Assembly (NCBI GenBank): GCA_036417435.1
Contig: CM070899.1
Location: 174,745,494 to 174,809,493 of the forward strand
DNA length: 64,000 nucleotides
Origin: Inia geoffrensis
Lineage: Eukaryota; Chordata; Mammalia; Artiodactyla; Iniidae
Reading direction: 5' to 3'
Part shown: piece after piece, positions 9,221-21,534 of the stretch
Layout: every line of letters starts with the position of its first letter
How positions within the stretch are numbered: position 1 is the first letter of the stretch
Notes under the pieces: generated by a model
Database searches by the model: none
Seen by the model: the letters and a program-made list of their open reading frames with translations, nothing else
Told to the model about the DNA's origin: nothing
Program-made: the position numbers and the translations under genes

Positions 9221-12165
9221 ATGGGAATAGGAACATACATATCGATAATTACCTTAAATGTAAATGGACTAAATGCTCCCACCAAAAGACACAGATTGGC
9301 TGAATGGATACAAAAACAAGACCCATATATTTGCTGTCTACAAGAGACCCACTTCAGACCTAGAGACACATACAGACTGAAAGTAAGGGGATGGAAAAAG
9401 ATATTTCATGCAAATGGAAACCAAAAGAAAGCTGGAGTAGTAATTCTCCTATCAGACAAAATAGACTTTAAAATAAAGACTATTAGAAGAGAAAGAAGGA
9501 CACTACATAATGATCAAGGGATCGATCCAAGAAGAAGAAGTAACAACTGACACCGCAGAAATACAAAAGATCATGTGAGATTACTACAAGCAACTCTATG
9601 CCAATAAAATTGGCAACCTGGAAGAAATGTACAAATTCTTAGAAACGCACAACCTGCCAAGACTGAATCAGGAAGAAATAGAAAACATGAACAGACCAAT
9701 CACAAGCACTGAAATTGAAACGGTGATTAAAAATCTTCCAAAAAACAAAAGCCCAGGACCAGATGGCTTCACAGGCGAATTCTATCAAACATTTAGAGAA
9801 GAGCTAACACCTATCCTTCTCAAACTCTTCCAATATATAGCAGAGGGAGGAACACTCCCAAACTCATTCTACGAGGCCACCATCACCCTGATACCAAAAC
9901 CAGACAAGGATGTCACAAAGAAAGAAAACTACAGGCCAATATCACTGATGAACACAGATGCAAAAATCCTCAACAAAATACTAGCAAACAGAATCCAACA
10001 GCACATTAAATGGATCATACACCATGATCAAGTGGGGTTTATTCCAAGAATGCAAGGATTCTTTAATATACGCAAATCAATCAACGTGATACACCATATT
10101 ACTGAATTGAAGGAGAAAAACCATATGATCATCTCAATAGATGCTGAGAAAGCTTTCGTCAAAATTCAGCACCCATTTATGATAAAAACCCTGCAGACAG
10201 TAGGCACAGAGGAAACTTTCCTCAACATAATAAAGGCCATATATGACAAACCCACAGGCAACATCATGCTCAATGGTGAAAAACTGAAAGCATTTCCACT
10301 AAGATCAGGACCAAGACAAGGTTGCCCACTCTCACCACTCTTATTCAATATAGTTTTGGAAGTTTTAGCCACAGCAATCAGTGAAGAAAAGGAAATAAAA
10401 GGAATCCAAATCAGGAAAGAAGAAGTAAAGCTGTCACTGTTTGCAGATGACATGATACTATACACAGAGAATCCTAAAGATGCTACCAGAAAACTACTAG
10501 AGCTAATCAATGAATTTCGTAAAGTAGCAGGATACAAAATTAATGCACAGAAATCTCTGGCATTCCTATACACTAATGATGAAAAATCTGAAAGTGAAAT
10601 CAAGAAAACACTCCCATTTAGCATTGCAATAAAAAGAATAAAATATCTAGGAATAAGCCTACCTAAGGAGACAAAGGACCTGTATGCAGAAAATTATAAG
10701 ACACTGATGAAAGAAATTAAAGATGATACAAATAGATGGAAAGATATACCATGTTCTTGGATTGGAAGAATCAACATTGTGAAAATGACTCTACTACCCA
10801 AAGCAATCTACAGATTCAATGCAATCCCTATCAAACTACCACTGGCATTTTTCACAGAACTAGAACAAAAAATTTCACAATTTGTATGGAAACACAAAAG
10901 ACCCCGAATAGCCAAAGCAATCTTGAGAACGAAAAACGGAGCTGGAAGAATCAGGCTTCCTGACTTCAGACTATACTACAAAGCTACAGTAATCAAGACA
11001 GTATGGTACTGGCACAAAAACAGAAAGATAGATCAATGGAACAGGATAGAAAGCCCAGAGATAAACCCACGCACATATGGTCACCTTATCTTTGATAAAG
11101 GAGGCAGGAATGTACAGTGGAGAAAGGACAGCCTCTTCAATAAGTGCTGCTGGGAAAACTGGACAGGTACATGTAAAAGTATGAGATTAGATCACTCCCT
11201 AACACCATACACAAAGATAAGCTCAAAATGGATTAAAGACCTAAATGTAAGGCCAGAAACTATCAAACTCTTAGAGGAAAACATAGGCAGAACACTCTAT
11301 GACATAAATCACAGCAAGATCCTTTTTGACCCACCTCCTAGAGAAATGGAAATAAAAACAAAAATAAACAAATGGGACCTAATGAAACTTCAAAGCTTTT
11401 GCACAGCAAAGGAAACCATAAAAAAAAACCAAAAGACAACCCTCAGAATGGGAGAAAATATTTGCAAATGAAGCAACAGACAAAGGATTAATCTCCAAAA
11501 TTTATAAGCAGCTCTTGCAGCTCAATAACAAAAAAACAAATAACCCAATCCAAAAATGGGCAGAAGACCGAAATAGACATTTCTCCAAAGAAGATATACA
11601 GACTGCCAACAAACACATGAAAGAATGCTCAACATCATTAATCATTAGAGAAATGCCAATCAGAACTACAATGAGATATCATCTCACACCAGTCAGAATG
11701 GCCATCATCAAAAAATCTAGAAACAATAAATGCTGGAGAGGGTGTGGAGAAAAGGGAACCCTCTTGCACTGTTAGTGGGAATGTAAATTGATACAGCCAC
11801 TGTGGAGAACAGTATGGAGGTTCCTTCAAAAACTACAAATAGAACTACCATATGACCCAGCAATCCCGCCACTGGGCATATACCCTGAGAAAATCATAAT
11901 TCAAAAGGAGTCATGTACCAAAATGTTCATTGCAGCTCTATTTACAATAGCCCTGAGATGGAAACAACCTAAGTGTCCATCATCGGCTGAATGGATAAAG
12001 AAGATGTGGTACATATATACAATGGAATATTACTTAGTCTTAAAAAGAAACAAAATTGAGCTATTTGTAATGAGGTGGATGGACCTAGAGTCTATCATAC
12101 AGAGTGATGTAAGTCAGAAAGAGAAAGACAAATACCGTATGCTAACTCATATATATGCAATTTAA
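9221..12165 (+). pseudogene. L1 ORF2 (endonuclease/reverse transcriptase), broken
   Basis: L1 ORF2 protein nicks DNA and copies L1 RNA at the target. The endonuclease start is present (NVNGLNAPTKR; CCLQETHF with the catalytic Glu), but the reading collapses near 9535-9550. There the sequence jumps from the endonuclease to the segment just before RT, a deletion I estimate at about 1 kb. RT is then open at 9627-11471: [27 protein letters not shown] and FADD at 10440-10451. A frameshift near an A-run at about 11420, and TAG at 11773-11775 in the Cys-rich region replacing the expected Trp codon, break the C-terminus. The last piece, 11788-12165, ends ...LTHIYAI. Confidence 0.92.
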
Positions 12166-12542
12166 GGGGAAAAAAATGTCATGAAGAACCTAGGGGTAAG
12201 ACAGGAATAAAGACACAGACCTACTAGAGAATGGACTTGAGGATATGGGGAGGGGGAAGGGTAAGCTGTGACAAAGCAAGAGAGAGGCATGGACATATAT
12301 ACACTACCAAACATAAGGTAGATAGCTAGTGGGAAGCAGCCGCATAGCACAGGGAGATCAGCTCGGTGCTTTGTGACTGCCTGGAGGGGTGGGATAGGGA
12401 GGGTGGGAGGGAGGGAGATGCAAGAGGGAAGAGATATGGGAACATGTGTATATGTATAGCTGATTCAATCTGTTATAGAGCAGAAACTAACACAGCATTG
12501 TAAAGCAATTATACTCCAATAAAGATGTGATTAAAAAAACAC
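12166..12542 (+). mobile_element. L1 3' UTR and tail
   Basis: Includes a G-rich polypurine stretch (ggaggggtgggatagggagg, 12383-12402), typical of L1 3' UTRs, a poly(A) signal AATAAA at about 12519-12524, and a short A tail before the TSD. Confidence 0.85.
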
Positions 12543-12805
12543 CACACTGCATGATTCCACTGACACAAGTTTCTAGAAAATGCAAATTAATCCACAAATA
12601 CAAACAGCATATCAGTTGTTTCTTAGGGGACAAGGAGTGGAGGAAGGAAGGACGTGTGGAAATCTTGGGGGGTGATGAATATGCTCATTATCTTGACTGA
12701 GGTGCTGGTGTCACTTGTTTATATATTTGCTAAAAGAACAAATTATACACTTTAAATATGGGCAATTCATTGTATTTCAATTACTTCAATAAAGCTGCAA
12801 AAATA
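12543..12805 (+). repeat. Old L1 fragment, right half of the split copy
   Basis: Continues the L1 interrupted at 6240: cactgcatgattccactgac, 'ggtgctggtgtcacttgttt', 'tatacactttaaatatgggc', 'caattacttcaataaagctg'. This is the 3' end layout of L1M-type elements. Confidence 0.8.
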
Positions 12806-13184
12806 TTTAGGCCCTGACATGTGGCTGTTTACTAACCTTGAGTCTATAATCATTTTCCTCATGGATTAATTCTCAGAATCCCTCTGTCCCATTTGTCCCT
12901 CCTTCCAAAAACCATTCTTATTTTCTTTCATCCCAGAAAAGCATGTCTAGTAGTTCTTTACTTTGTCTTCAAGGCAAAGTAGATATCCACAAGGCATATA
13001 AAATTTCTCATGCAATCCTCAGGGAAGGGATTAGAGAAAAGGAAAATCCGAGGTGTGGGGTCCGTAGCTAATCATACACTCTGTAAAATACAGGGAAGCA
13101 GCCAAACCACAGCACGAGGCCATGGGAAAAGCAATGGAACACAGGGTCATGGCATGCATCCCTCCTTCCCATGGAGTAGAGACG
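12806..13184. other. No recognisable feature
   Basis: Intergenic sequence without gene signals or a repeat that I can name. Confidence 0.5.
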
Positions 13185-13744
13185 TAGCAGGTTGTGTTTT
13201 CCAAAGATGCCCACATTATCTCCCACACATGTGGCCCTCTGTCAATGGATTTGACACCTTTTCCATTGAGAGGTGGGTCTATATTGTCTCCACTTGAATA
13301 TGTGCAGGCTTGTGACATGGGCTGAATTGACCCAATGTGACCTCTGAGGCCAATCATAAAAGATGATACAGCTTCCGCCTGTATCATCTTCTGCCTGATT
13401 CCCGTGGGGCACTCGCTGTTAGAACCCAGGCTCTAGGCTGTGAGGAATCTCAGACAGCCACGGGGAGAATTAATGTCTAGGTGTTCTGGCCACTGGCTCC
13501 ATTTGAGATCCCAGCTGAAAGCAATGTCAGCTGCCAGTCATGTTAGCAAATGAGCTTTCAGATAATTCCAGTTCCACAGCCATGGAATCTTCCCAACTGA
13601 AGTCCCAGATATTGTACAACAGAGACAAACTTTCCCCATAGGCTCTTTCCAAATACCAAACCAACAATATATTAGCTTAATAAAATGGTTGCCTTCTGTC
13701 TTTAAGTTTCAGGTAATTTGTCACAGTACAGTAGTAACTGGAAC
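13185..13744 (+). repeat. MLT1-type MaLR LTR, ancient
   Basis: Shows 'tttccaaagatgcccacat', 'gacatgggctgaattgaccc', 'agaacccaggctctaggctg', 'taataaaatggttgcc' and the end 'cagtagtaactggaaca', in MLT1 order. Strongly diverged. Confidence 0.6.
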
Positions 13745-16130
13745 AGGAGGCCAGGCCATCGTTTTCTTCATTAATTTCTATCTGTAGGAATCTGTCATTA
13801 TTGCTGTTATTCTCAAAATTACTGTGAAGATACTTTAATTGGGAGGAAAACTCAAAACAACATTCTCTACAGCATGTTTCTGAAGAGGTCATGACCATGA
13901 AATACATCGACAAGAGTGTGACTTCAATATATTGATGCTATGGCAACGAATAACAAAAAACCAAACAGGATGCTTTCCATTACAAATTCAAAACCACATA
14001 TGCTTTTAATGAGGGATCCTTAAAATGAAGTAATTAATTAATTTAAATGAAGCAAATGTCTATTGACCCATAGGAACATTTTTTATCAGAGTCCTTATTT
14101 TATTAATTACCATAGAATTGGAAGTGGAGAAAACAGGCAAAAAAAAAAAAAAGCAACATCCTTAGTTTTGGTGAAGTATAACATTTTATAGTAAAGTTAA
14201 CTTTATTTTGCTTGAAAATATTTTCTCTTTTATATTTCATTCCACCTTCAAAATAATACCTTCACCAGCAGAGGCACAGCTTGGTTGAAAGTACATGGAT
14301 GTCGTTTTGGTTTTCTAGCTCAGTGAGAAAAATCACATATTCAGAAAGTGAAGCCACAATTCTCCAGCTTAGTTCAATATAAATTTATTAAGCACCTACT
14401 AGAAGACATCAGTGGGATGGCTCCACTTCCTCTGGCCAAGTTCACTTGTCCACAGACATCTTAATACAGTCAATTTTCTGATGGAAATAGGATATGAAAG
14501 GGAGGTCCGCTGAAATGAATGGAATGACACAGTTATTGGCAGATCCCAAGGCACATTCTCTGAGCTGGATGCCATCCACTCAGGACAAATGATGCAGTGT
14601 TTCAGAATAAACTGGCTCTCTCAGTTAAATAAACTTTGGGACTAACGGCTTCTCTTAGACTCCTAATTGTTTCCGTGCACTGATGGATCTGACTGGCTAT
14701 TTTGGAATTACACAGATCCATTACTCCCCATACCTATCATGCCATAAGATGGATACTTTCATTTTCATTTATACAGCTTTCCTGAGCTAACAAAAAGAAG
14801 GGCATCACAGTTCCTAAAACTGTCTATGCCAAGAAGCATAAATGAATTTTTCAATATCATTTTTTCCTGCCAAAAAAATAACCATGTGCTAAAAAAGAGC
14901 ACTTATTTGAGAGTTGACATCTGGTTGAGTCATGTCATTGTCACCAACTAGCTCTATGACCAAGCGAGGTCCTTCTCTTCCTCATTTTTGTTGTGAATCC
15001 ATGATTCTAATATAGTTAACAGTGCCACTTTGGCTCAATAAATGTGCTATTGCCTAAGCTTTAACAAATATTAGAAATATCAAGTTACAGTTGAGATTTT
15101 TGTTGTGAGAATCCAAGTCACAGGATTTTAAATTCCTGATCCATAGAATGGCTGGGCCAAACAAATGTACTTTTAGACTTTCCGGCTCCCAGAGAAGCTG
15201 CTTACCTTTGGCAAATCACAGGATGCTACATTAGAGAGAGAATTAAAAACCCAGAGCTAGTTTCGGCTTTGCTGCTATGACTACTGATACTCTGGCTTTT
15301 TCGTTTCTGCGGTTCTTCATCGCTTGGTCACATTTCTTGGCCTTTATGATTTGGTTTGAAAGAACAGAAGAGGAAATAAGCTAACATTTACCAAATGAAT
15401 AACCTTTGTTGAGTACCTAATCTGTTTCTGGAGAGAAAAGAAGTTATGGTAAGCTTTCAAAATAATTCTATGGGACAGAGATCATTTTCCCAGTGTCATC
15501 CCAGTCATAACTGGTAGAACTGGGACCTGAACATAGGTCTCTCTGGCCACAGAATTCATTTTCCACCTTCAGTGCAAAATGACATTGGCAAAATACTGGA
15601 ACAAATATTGACTTCAATGTCATTTCCTCTCTTCAAAATATCTCACCAACAAACTTATTTCTGGAGCCCTAAATTCCACGATTCATTGATCATATCAACT
15701 CACTGATATGATACACTGATGTCCATTAAAATAATAATTGCTATAGGATAATATAGTAAGCATCTAATTATTCCCATTTTGCTTTATTTTTGTGTGCATT
15801 TTATCAAAGCTTTACCAATGTACCTTTCAATAAATATATATATTGGAAAAGAAATGTATACTGGGAAAGGTCTGATAAAGGCTCTTTACCAAATGATAGG
15901 GCACACAGATGTTCCCGGACTGGAAGAACTCATGGTCTAGGGAGTGTTAACAGAAATATAAACCTCTGCTCTGCAGCTGTTCACAATCAAAGATCTATAA
16001 TGGAAGAATACAGAAAGTGATACAGGGAAACAGAAGAGTCAAAGAAGGTTTCGACTAAATGATGACAGGTCATTGGAAGATTGGAATGGTCGCTGTCAGT
16101 TTCCTCCGGAAGAGAAGAAATGTCAAAAAG
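13745..16130. other. Intergenic block with MIR remnants
   Basis: AT-rich. Two weak MIR-like pieces: about 14920-15000 ('caccaactagctctatgacc', 'cctcatttttgt') and about 15400-15570 ('gttgagtacctaatctg', 'cataactggtagaactggga'). No gene seen. Confidence 0.45.
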
Positions 16131-16226
16131 AGAACATATTAGTCAAGGTCCCAGTAGAAAAAGAAATGGCTCTCTCAAACTGTGTATTTTGAAGAGGATA
16201 TAACCAAGAGATGACTTACAAAGTAT
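16131..16226 (+). repeat. Old interspersed repeat, left of solo LTR
   Basis: The text 'agaacatattagtcaaggtc' to 'gacttacaaagtat', continued at 16740 by gggcaggtgtagggactcac, reads like a common old mammalian repeat whose name I cannot give. The solo LTR has split it. Confidence 0.4.
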
Positions 16227-16735
16227 TGAGACAGGCTGGGACCTGGGACCCTGAGCTGCCATGCTTGCAGTGCTTGCACCTGGACACACCTCTCCTCAAA
16301 CAACAAAATACGAAGAAACTATAAGGGACTAAAATTAACTGTGTGCGTGGCCAGTTGGGGCAAATTCTGGACGAAAGATACAAAAAGACCAAAAAACTCC
16401 TGCTGCCACTTTTGAAGAACCCGCAGCAAAAACAGGGTGTTGGGAACAAAAGCAGGGTACTGAGCATGCCCCCTTCACTCAACACCACCAGAGGGGTGGG
16501 CAAACCAACTAAGATACCCTTCCGGCCCGACCCCTGGACCCACCCCTACCCTCACCCCATATAAGGAACAAGCTCGCCCCCACCTCAGGAAGCAAGTGAG
16601 CAAGGGAACCTTTTGCTTGTTCTCACTCCCCACCTGCTGCAGCAGGGGCCCCAATAAAGCCCTGCCTGAATTTCTTGTCTGGCCTCTAGTCAATTTCTAT
16701 CGATCGCAGAAGGCCAAGAACCCTGGTTGGTATCA
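16227..16735 (+). mobile_element. Solo endogenous retrovirus LTR
   Basis: A 509-bp unit starting TG (tgagacaggctggg) and ending CA (ggttggtatca), flanked by a 4-bp duplication gtat at 16223-16226 and 16736-16739. Inside are a TATA box (atataagg, 16559-16566) and a poly(A) signal (AATAAA, 16653-16658) about 90 bp downstream, giving a U3-R-U5 layout. No primer-binding site, gag, pol or env follows, so it is a recombined solo LTR. The 4-bp duplication suggests a gammaretrovirus-like (ERV1) class. Confidence 0.8.
16559..16566 (+). promoter_or_regulatory. TATA box of the solo LTR
   Basis: atataagg, followed about 30 bp on by the expected start of R, within a C-rich promoter stretch. It could drive ectopic transcription towards higher coordinates. 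Confidence 0.65.
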
Positions 16736-16739
16736 GTAT

Positions 16740-17115
16740 GGGCAGGTGTAGGGACTCACGGGGGCAACGTAGTGTCCCAGGACTAGTTACCACCCGAGGT
16801 GTGAAGGAGCGAAAGGAGAGAGTGACATTGAACACACAGCCAGGGCCACCTGACAAGGGGTACGACCTTCGTCTAGAGACAGAGCCCACTGTTGGTGACT
16901 GCACTTAGAGGGAGACATGAAAATAAGTACCTCAGCCTCACTCTCCTCCTGCCCTCCAATCTCCTGTGGGTGCTCTCCATGGGCCAGACCCAACCAGAAG
17001 TCAGAGGTCAAAGGAACAGTTTACGTAGTTTGAACAATCTTACCTCCTAGGATAGAAAAGGAGAGTAGAAAATGAATCTGGGTAGACAAAAAGTAAGTAT
17101 TCAGGCAGGGAAACA
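16740..17115 (+). repeat. Old interspersed repeat, right of solo LTR
   Basis: Continuation of the split repeat: 'gggcaacgtagtgtcccagg', 'ctcctgccctccaatctcct', 'gggccagacccaaccagaag'. Recognisable as a common mammalian repeat, but I cannot name the family with confidence. Confidence 0.4.
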
Positions 17116-18742
17116 GGAACATAATTTGTCAACACCCTGCATAGGGAGGAAATAGGACAGAGTCTTAGGTAACAAAGCTTGACCCTAAACCCTGGTTGGA
17201 CAACTGTTTAGAGCCACGTGTTGATTTAAAACACAGTGAGCAAAGATATGGCACTTTTGAATGCATGCTTGAAGCTGATAGTCTTATCTCATGGAAAAGA
17301 CTTCATCTTTTTGAGGAAACAATGTAGTGGAAATAATGACCCACTTGCATTTGGAGACAGAACAATAATATATTTTAAAGCCCTTTATGGAATGGAAGAA
17401 AGAACAATTCATCAGAAAGCTATGTTCCCACAATCTACATACACATAGACAGAATGAGTGCCAACCAAATTACCAGGGCTGAAAAGAATTTGTGCAATCA
17501 TTACGTTTTTTGAAAGCTAAAAATACACTTTTCCCAGAAACAAAAATAATAATTGAGTAAAAACTTGAAGCAAAGGATCAGACTTAGGAGATTGTACCAG
17601 TTTCAGATGATGTCAGATTTAAAGGTTTTATGGTTTCAGGGAATTCACTAGAATCAGTTTTATACACAGTCTGAACTTCTTACATAATGTTTCGCTTCTT
17701 GAAGGGTCTTCTCGTTGGTTATTTTTAAATCTTTTCCATATTATGTCCTTGTAGAAACTTTAATGATTTAAGAAACTACCAGAATTCTGAGTTTACAGAA
17801 TTTGAGAAGTGTAATTCCAAGACAACGGACAGGCAGCGTCTCTCCGTATTTAGGGCCACACCTCCTAATCAATGACCAATACTATTCTGGGAGCTCAATT
17901 GCCTAGGAAGCTCGACGTAACATATTTCAGAAGATAGAGTCAGAAATTCGTTTTCTTTCATAGAAGCCTGATCGGTCATGTTGCACCAAGCGTAGCCCCA
18001 TGTCATCTCCAAGAAGATACATTAGACGATCCCCCCAACCCCAAACTCACCTGAATCAAGAGGTCCCCCTCCCAGTCAAGTGTGAGTCAGATAAGACTGT
18101 ACAGGTGCTTCAAAAGCATGAAAATACCCAGAAGAGTTTAACCAGTGTCTTGGACTAGCTGGGCTCACTTTACTCACAAACAGGAAACAGCCTGATTTCT
18201 CTCCTTCGCTCTCTTTAAGATGCTCCAGTGGCTCTCCCTTCCCCACCCTGAAATGGAAAGAACCTATCGTTTTTTCTAGGTACCCTGGGTACTAATAAAT
18301 AAATAAATATTAATAAATAGTCCATAACCAGGTATTAAAATTTTCCATTTGTCATCCCACCTATAGCTTCTCCCCTTCCCCGTAGCTCAGAGCTTAACCA
18401 CATTCAAAGACCTCGAGTAGGAATTTTTTTTCTCCTGTCTCAGCATCCCCCCCACGCAGGAGCTGCTAGTGGTTCCTCAAGGGTTGGGGCCGGAGGAGTC
18501 AAAAACAGTTAAAGGGACAAAAGGTCTTTGTGGACTGGTGATCGGGTGGCAGGTGTTGGTGCCCTCCATGTGGAAGATGCTCAAGTGGCAGCTCTTCACC
18601 CACATGGCTGCAGGTGGCTGTGGGGCTGTGACTACCTCTTAGGCACCTATGAGCAAACCCCGCCCATGGAGGAGGCAGTACTGGTCTTTAGAATGTGTTC
18701 TTCTCAGCTAAAAATCCAAGACCGGAAAACTCACGTTTAACG
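17116..18742. other. Intergenic, no recognisable gene
   Basis: No coding support on either strand. A short (AAATA)n patch lies at 18293-18320. Confidence 0.5.
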
Positions 18743-18757
18743 TTCTTTTATATCTTT

Positions 18758-18950
18758 GTGTGTGTGTGTGTGTGGTACGCAGGCCTCTCACTGTTGTGGC
18801 CTCTCCCGTTGCGGAGCACAGGCTCCGGATGCGCAGGCTCAGCGGCCCAGCCGCTCCACGGCATGTGGGATTTTCCCGGACCGGGACACGAACCCGTGTC
18901 CCCTGCATCGGCAGGCGGACTCTCAACCACTGCGCCACCAGGGAAACCCA
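18758..18950 (-). mobile_element. CHR SINE with (CA)n instead of A tail
   Basis: Reverse-strand SINE: the complement begins gggtttccctggtggcgcag and the body ends at gcctgcgtacc. The tail position holds (TG)n on the plus strand. TSD ttcttttatatcttt / ttcttttacatcttt (18743-18757 and 18951-18965) with one mismatch. Confidence 0.93.
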
Positions 18951-19539
18951 TTCTTTTACATCTTTAAAACTGCCTGTATGCTGCGGGAAAAAAAATCGAA
19001 GTCGTAAGGTGACAGGATCTAATGATAGCAGCCTTGCCCTCAGCATCAGAACAGCTGGATGCCTTCTATGGAATAATTACTGGCTGCATTAGCCTGACCA
19101 ATTCAATTAACTTATCTTGGCCTTAGTTGCTTCACCTATATTCTGTACTTGGTTGGATAAGGATATTTCAACGTCTTTCTCCATATCTAGTATACTATTT
19201 TCCTATGAAACTGCTACTACAAATATTATATAGTCCCAAAGTATTAGAAATGTTCCAACACATACAAGAGATTTCCACAAAGTATCTCTCTGGCATGTCA
19301 GAACCCATGTCCAGGCGAATGTAGGACATGAACCCATCAAGCCCCAGAATCTGGAATTCTTGCTGTTTTCTAAAACCTGTCTGCCTCCCCCATTCTGCCC
19401 TGCCTTCACAAACATCGCACACATCTTTGTATTTTCTTTGCATATCCTCTGCCATATTTACATGGATTTCTACCTGATAACGTTTTTAAAAGTATTTTCA
19501 AAAACTATCCAAACCAAATTCAGAAAATAAAAATCTCTG

Positions 19540-19752
19540 GGCTTCCCTGGTGGCGCAGTGGTTGAGAGTCCACCTGCCGATGCAGGGGACGCGGGTTCGT
19601 GTCCCGGTCCGGGAAGATCCCACATGCCGTGGAGCGGCCGGGCCCGTGAGCCATGGCCGCTGAGCCTGCGCGTCCGGAGCCTGTGCTCCGCAACGGGAGA
19701 GGCCACAACAGTGAGAGGCCCGCATACCGCAAAAAACAGAACAAAACAAAAC
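19540..19752 (+). mobile_element. CHR SINE
   Basis: Full-length short-form CHR from ggcttccctggtggcgcag to a mixed A-rich tail (aaaacagaacaaaacaaaac). TSD aaatctctg at 19531-19539 and 19753-19761. Open frames across it (for example minus 19498-19797) are SINE translations. Confidence 0.95.
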
Positions 19753-20038
19753 AAATCTCTGAATTTTCAGGCTGTCAGAAAACATAAAACTTTGCAATGC
19801 TCAGACACAGGGTTTTCTGGCCTGAAACTGTCAGCCCTTTTCCATCTGCCTTCATCCACTCCTACCTTTAACCAATTGTAATTCATTAATTATCAAAACA
19901 GGAGAAACTGACAAATATTCTTTTTAATTGCTAATTTGAGGAGCTTCATATAAGAAGCAAAGAACTCAAAAAAAAGAAAAGGAAAACAGACACTCATTAA
20001 TGGCATTATGATAGTGCTGGGTAAAGAAAACTCTTGAG

Positions 20039-20240
20039 GGCTTCCCTGGTGGCTCAGTGGTTGAGAGTCCACCTGCTGATGCAGCGGACACAGGTTCATG
20101 CCCCGGTCCGGGAAGATCCCACATGCCGCGGAGCGGCTGGGCCCATAAGCCATGGCCGCTGAGCCTGCGCATCCGGAGCCTGTGCTCCGCAACGGGAGAG
20201 GCAACAACAGTGAGAGGCCTGCGTACCGAAAAAAAAAAAA
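20039..20240 (+). mobile_element. CHR SINE
   Basis: Full-length short form with a pure A tail. Perfect 16-bp TSD aaagaaaactcttgag at 20023-20038 and 20241-20256. Confidence 0.95.
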
Positions 20241-20559
20241 AAAGAAAACTCTTGAGTGTTAGGACTTTTGATTAAATCAGACTCTAGGTCATGTGGCCAG
20301 CTAGGTGTGCACCATTCTGTTAAATCTCAGTACTCTTTTGTAATGAAATAGATACCTGAAAACATACTGGAGACATTACCTAGCCACATAAATTCAGGCT
20401 ACATTATATATAAACTAAAAACAAATGTACCAAACTATTAATATTTTCAAAGGATCTATTGTGGACAATAGAAACCACGCCAAGCCACCAAATTAGGAGT
20501 CATGACTCATCTGTGTCACTTTGAGTAATTTATTTGAGTTCTCTAGGCTATAATTGCCA

Positions 20560-21534
20560 CCTTTTTTCAATTTTCTCATCAATTTATCCAGTTTATCCAG
20601 TTAGTCCAGCACCAGTCCTTGTTGAAGTGCTTTGGCACGTTTGTCAAAATCAATTGGCCACATAAGTGCAGGGCTCTTTCTAGCCTACATTCTATTCCAT
20701 CATCTGCATGATGCCATTATTATGTCTTTGTTGACATAATTTTAAAGTCTTGAAATCAAGTAGTGTAGGTCCTTCAACTTTATTATTTTGCAAGATTGTT
20801 TTGACTATTCTAGATCCTTTGCATTTCCATATAAATTTAAAATTGGCTTGTATATTTTGCCTCCCAAATGCTGCATTTTTAATGTGTGTCATCTATAGAT
20901 GAAACTGGGGAGAATTGATGCTCAACAAATGATGAGTTTTCCAATCCATGAACAGCGATATTTCATAGTTTTCAGTAAAGCAATCTTGTACATCTTTTGT
21001 TAAATTTATACCTAAGAATTTTAAGATTCATGCTATTGCAAATGATTTTTTAACTTTTGTTTTCCATGATTTGTTACTACTTATAGAAATATATTTGATT
21101 TTTGTATATTGACCTTGTTTCCTGAGAATTTGTTCATTCTACTTGTTATTTTGCATCTTCCAGAGGGTTTTTGACATACGTAGATGTCATCTGCAAATAA
21201 AGGTAGTTTCATTTCTTCCTTTCTAATATTTATGCCTTTTATTTCTTCTTCTTACTTTATTGGACTAGAATCTTCAATACGACATAGTATAGAAGTGGTG
21301 ACAGCAGGCATCCTTGTCCTATTCCAGGTTTTAGAAGAAAGTATTCAAGTTTCCCTTTTAAGTTTTTGGTAGGTGCCCTTTCCCAGATTGAGAACACTTC
21401 CTTCTATTTCTACTTTGCTGAAAGTTTTTTAATTATAAATCGGTTTTGAATTTTTCAAATGCCTTTTCTAAATCTGTGTGAAATCATCATATGACTTTTT
21501 TCTTTATTCTGTTCATTTTTGGTTATTATGCATA
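20560..21534 (-). repeat. Old L1 ORF2 fragment, antisense (left part)
   Basis: Antisense L1 ORF2: the minus strand holds pieces such as FKFIWKCKGSRIVKTIL (20692-20892). The plus strand reads 'tttgttaaatttatacctaag' and 'gtagatgtcatctgcaaata'. Interrupted by an LTR at about 21535. Confidence 0.8.

Larger units (their letters stand above)
6241..12542 (+). mobile_element. Nearly full-length L1 retrotransposon, inactive
   Basis: A cetartiodactyl-type L1 with 5' UTR (6241-8287), ORF1 (8288-9162), ORF2 (9221-12165) and a 3' UTR ending in AATAAAGATGTGA plus a short A tail. It is flanked by cacactgcatg at 6230-6240 and 12543-12553. Defects are an ORF1 frameshift, an internal ORF1 deletion, a large ORF2 deletion, an ORF2 frameshift and an in-frame stop, so it cannot retrotranspose by itself. 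Moderate divergence shows that it is not a very recent insertion. Confidence 0.95.

Noticed and set aside
9627..11471. A 614-codon reverse transcriptase frame as a host gene
   Set aside because: It is the RT part of a decayed L1 with target duplications, an upstream deletion, a downstream frameshift and a stop.
19540..19620. tRNA gene
   Set aside because: CHR SINE heads are tRNA-derived with box A/B-like sequence, but they are retroposed copies, not functional tRNA genes.
19498..19797. Open frames with Pro/Arg/Gly-rich peptides repeated at many loci (also 23127-23456, 26404-26893, 47300-47733, 59307-59644, 63596-63976)
   Set aside because: All are translations of CHR SINEs; the same peptide recurs because the repeat recurs.
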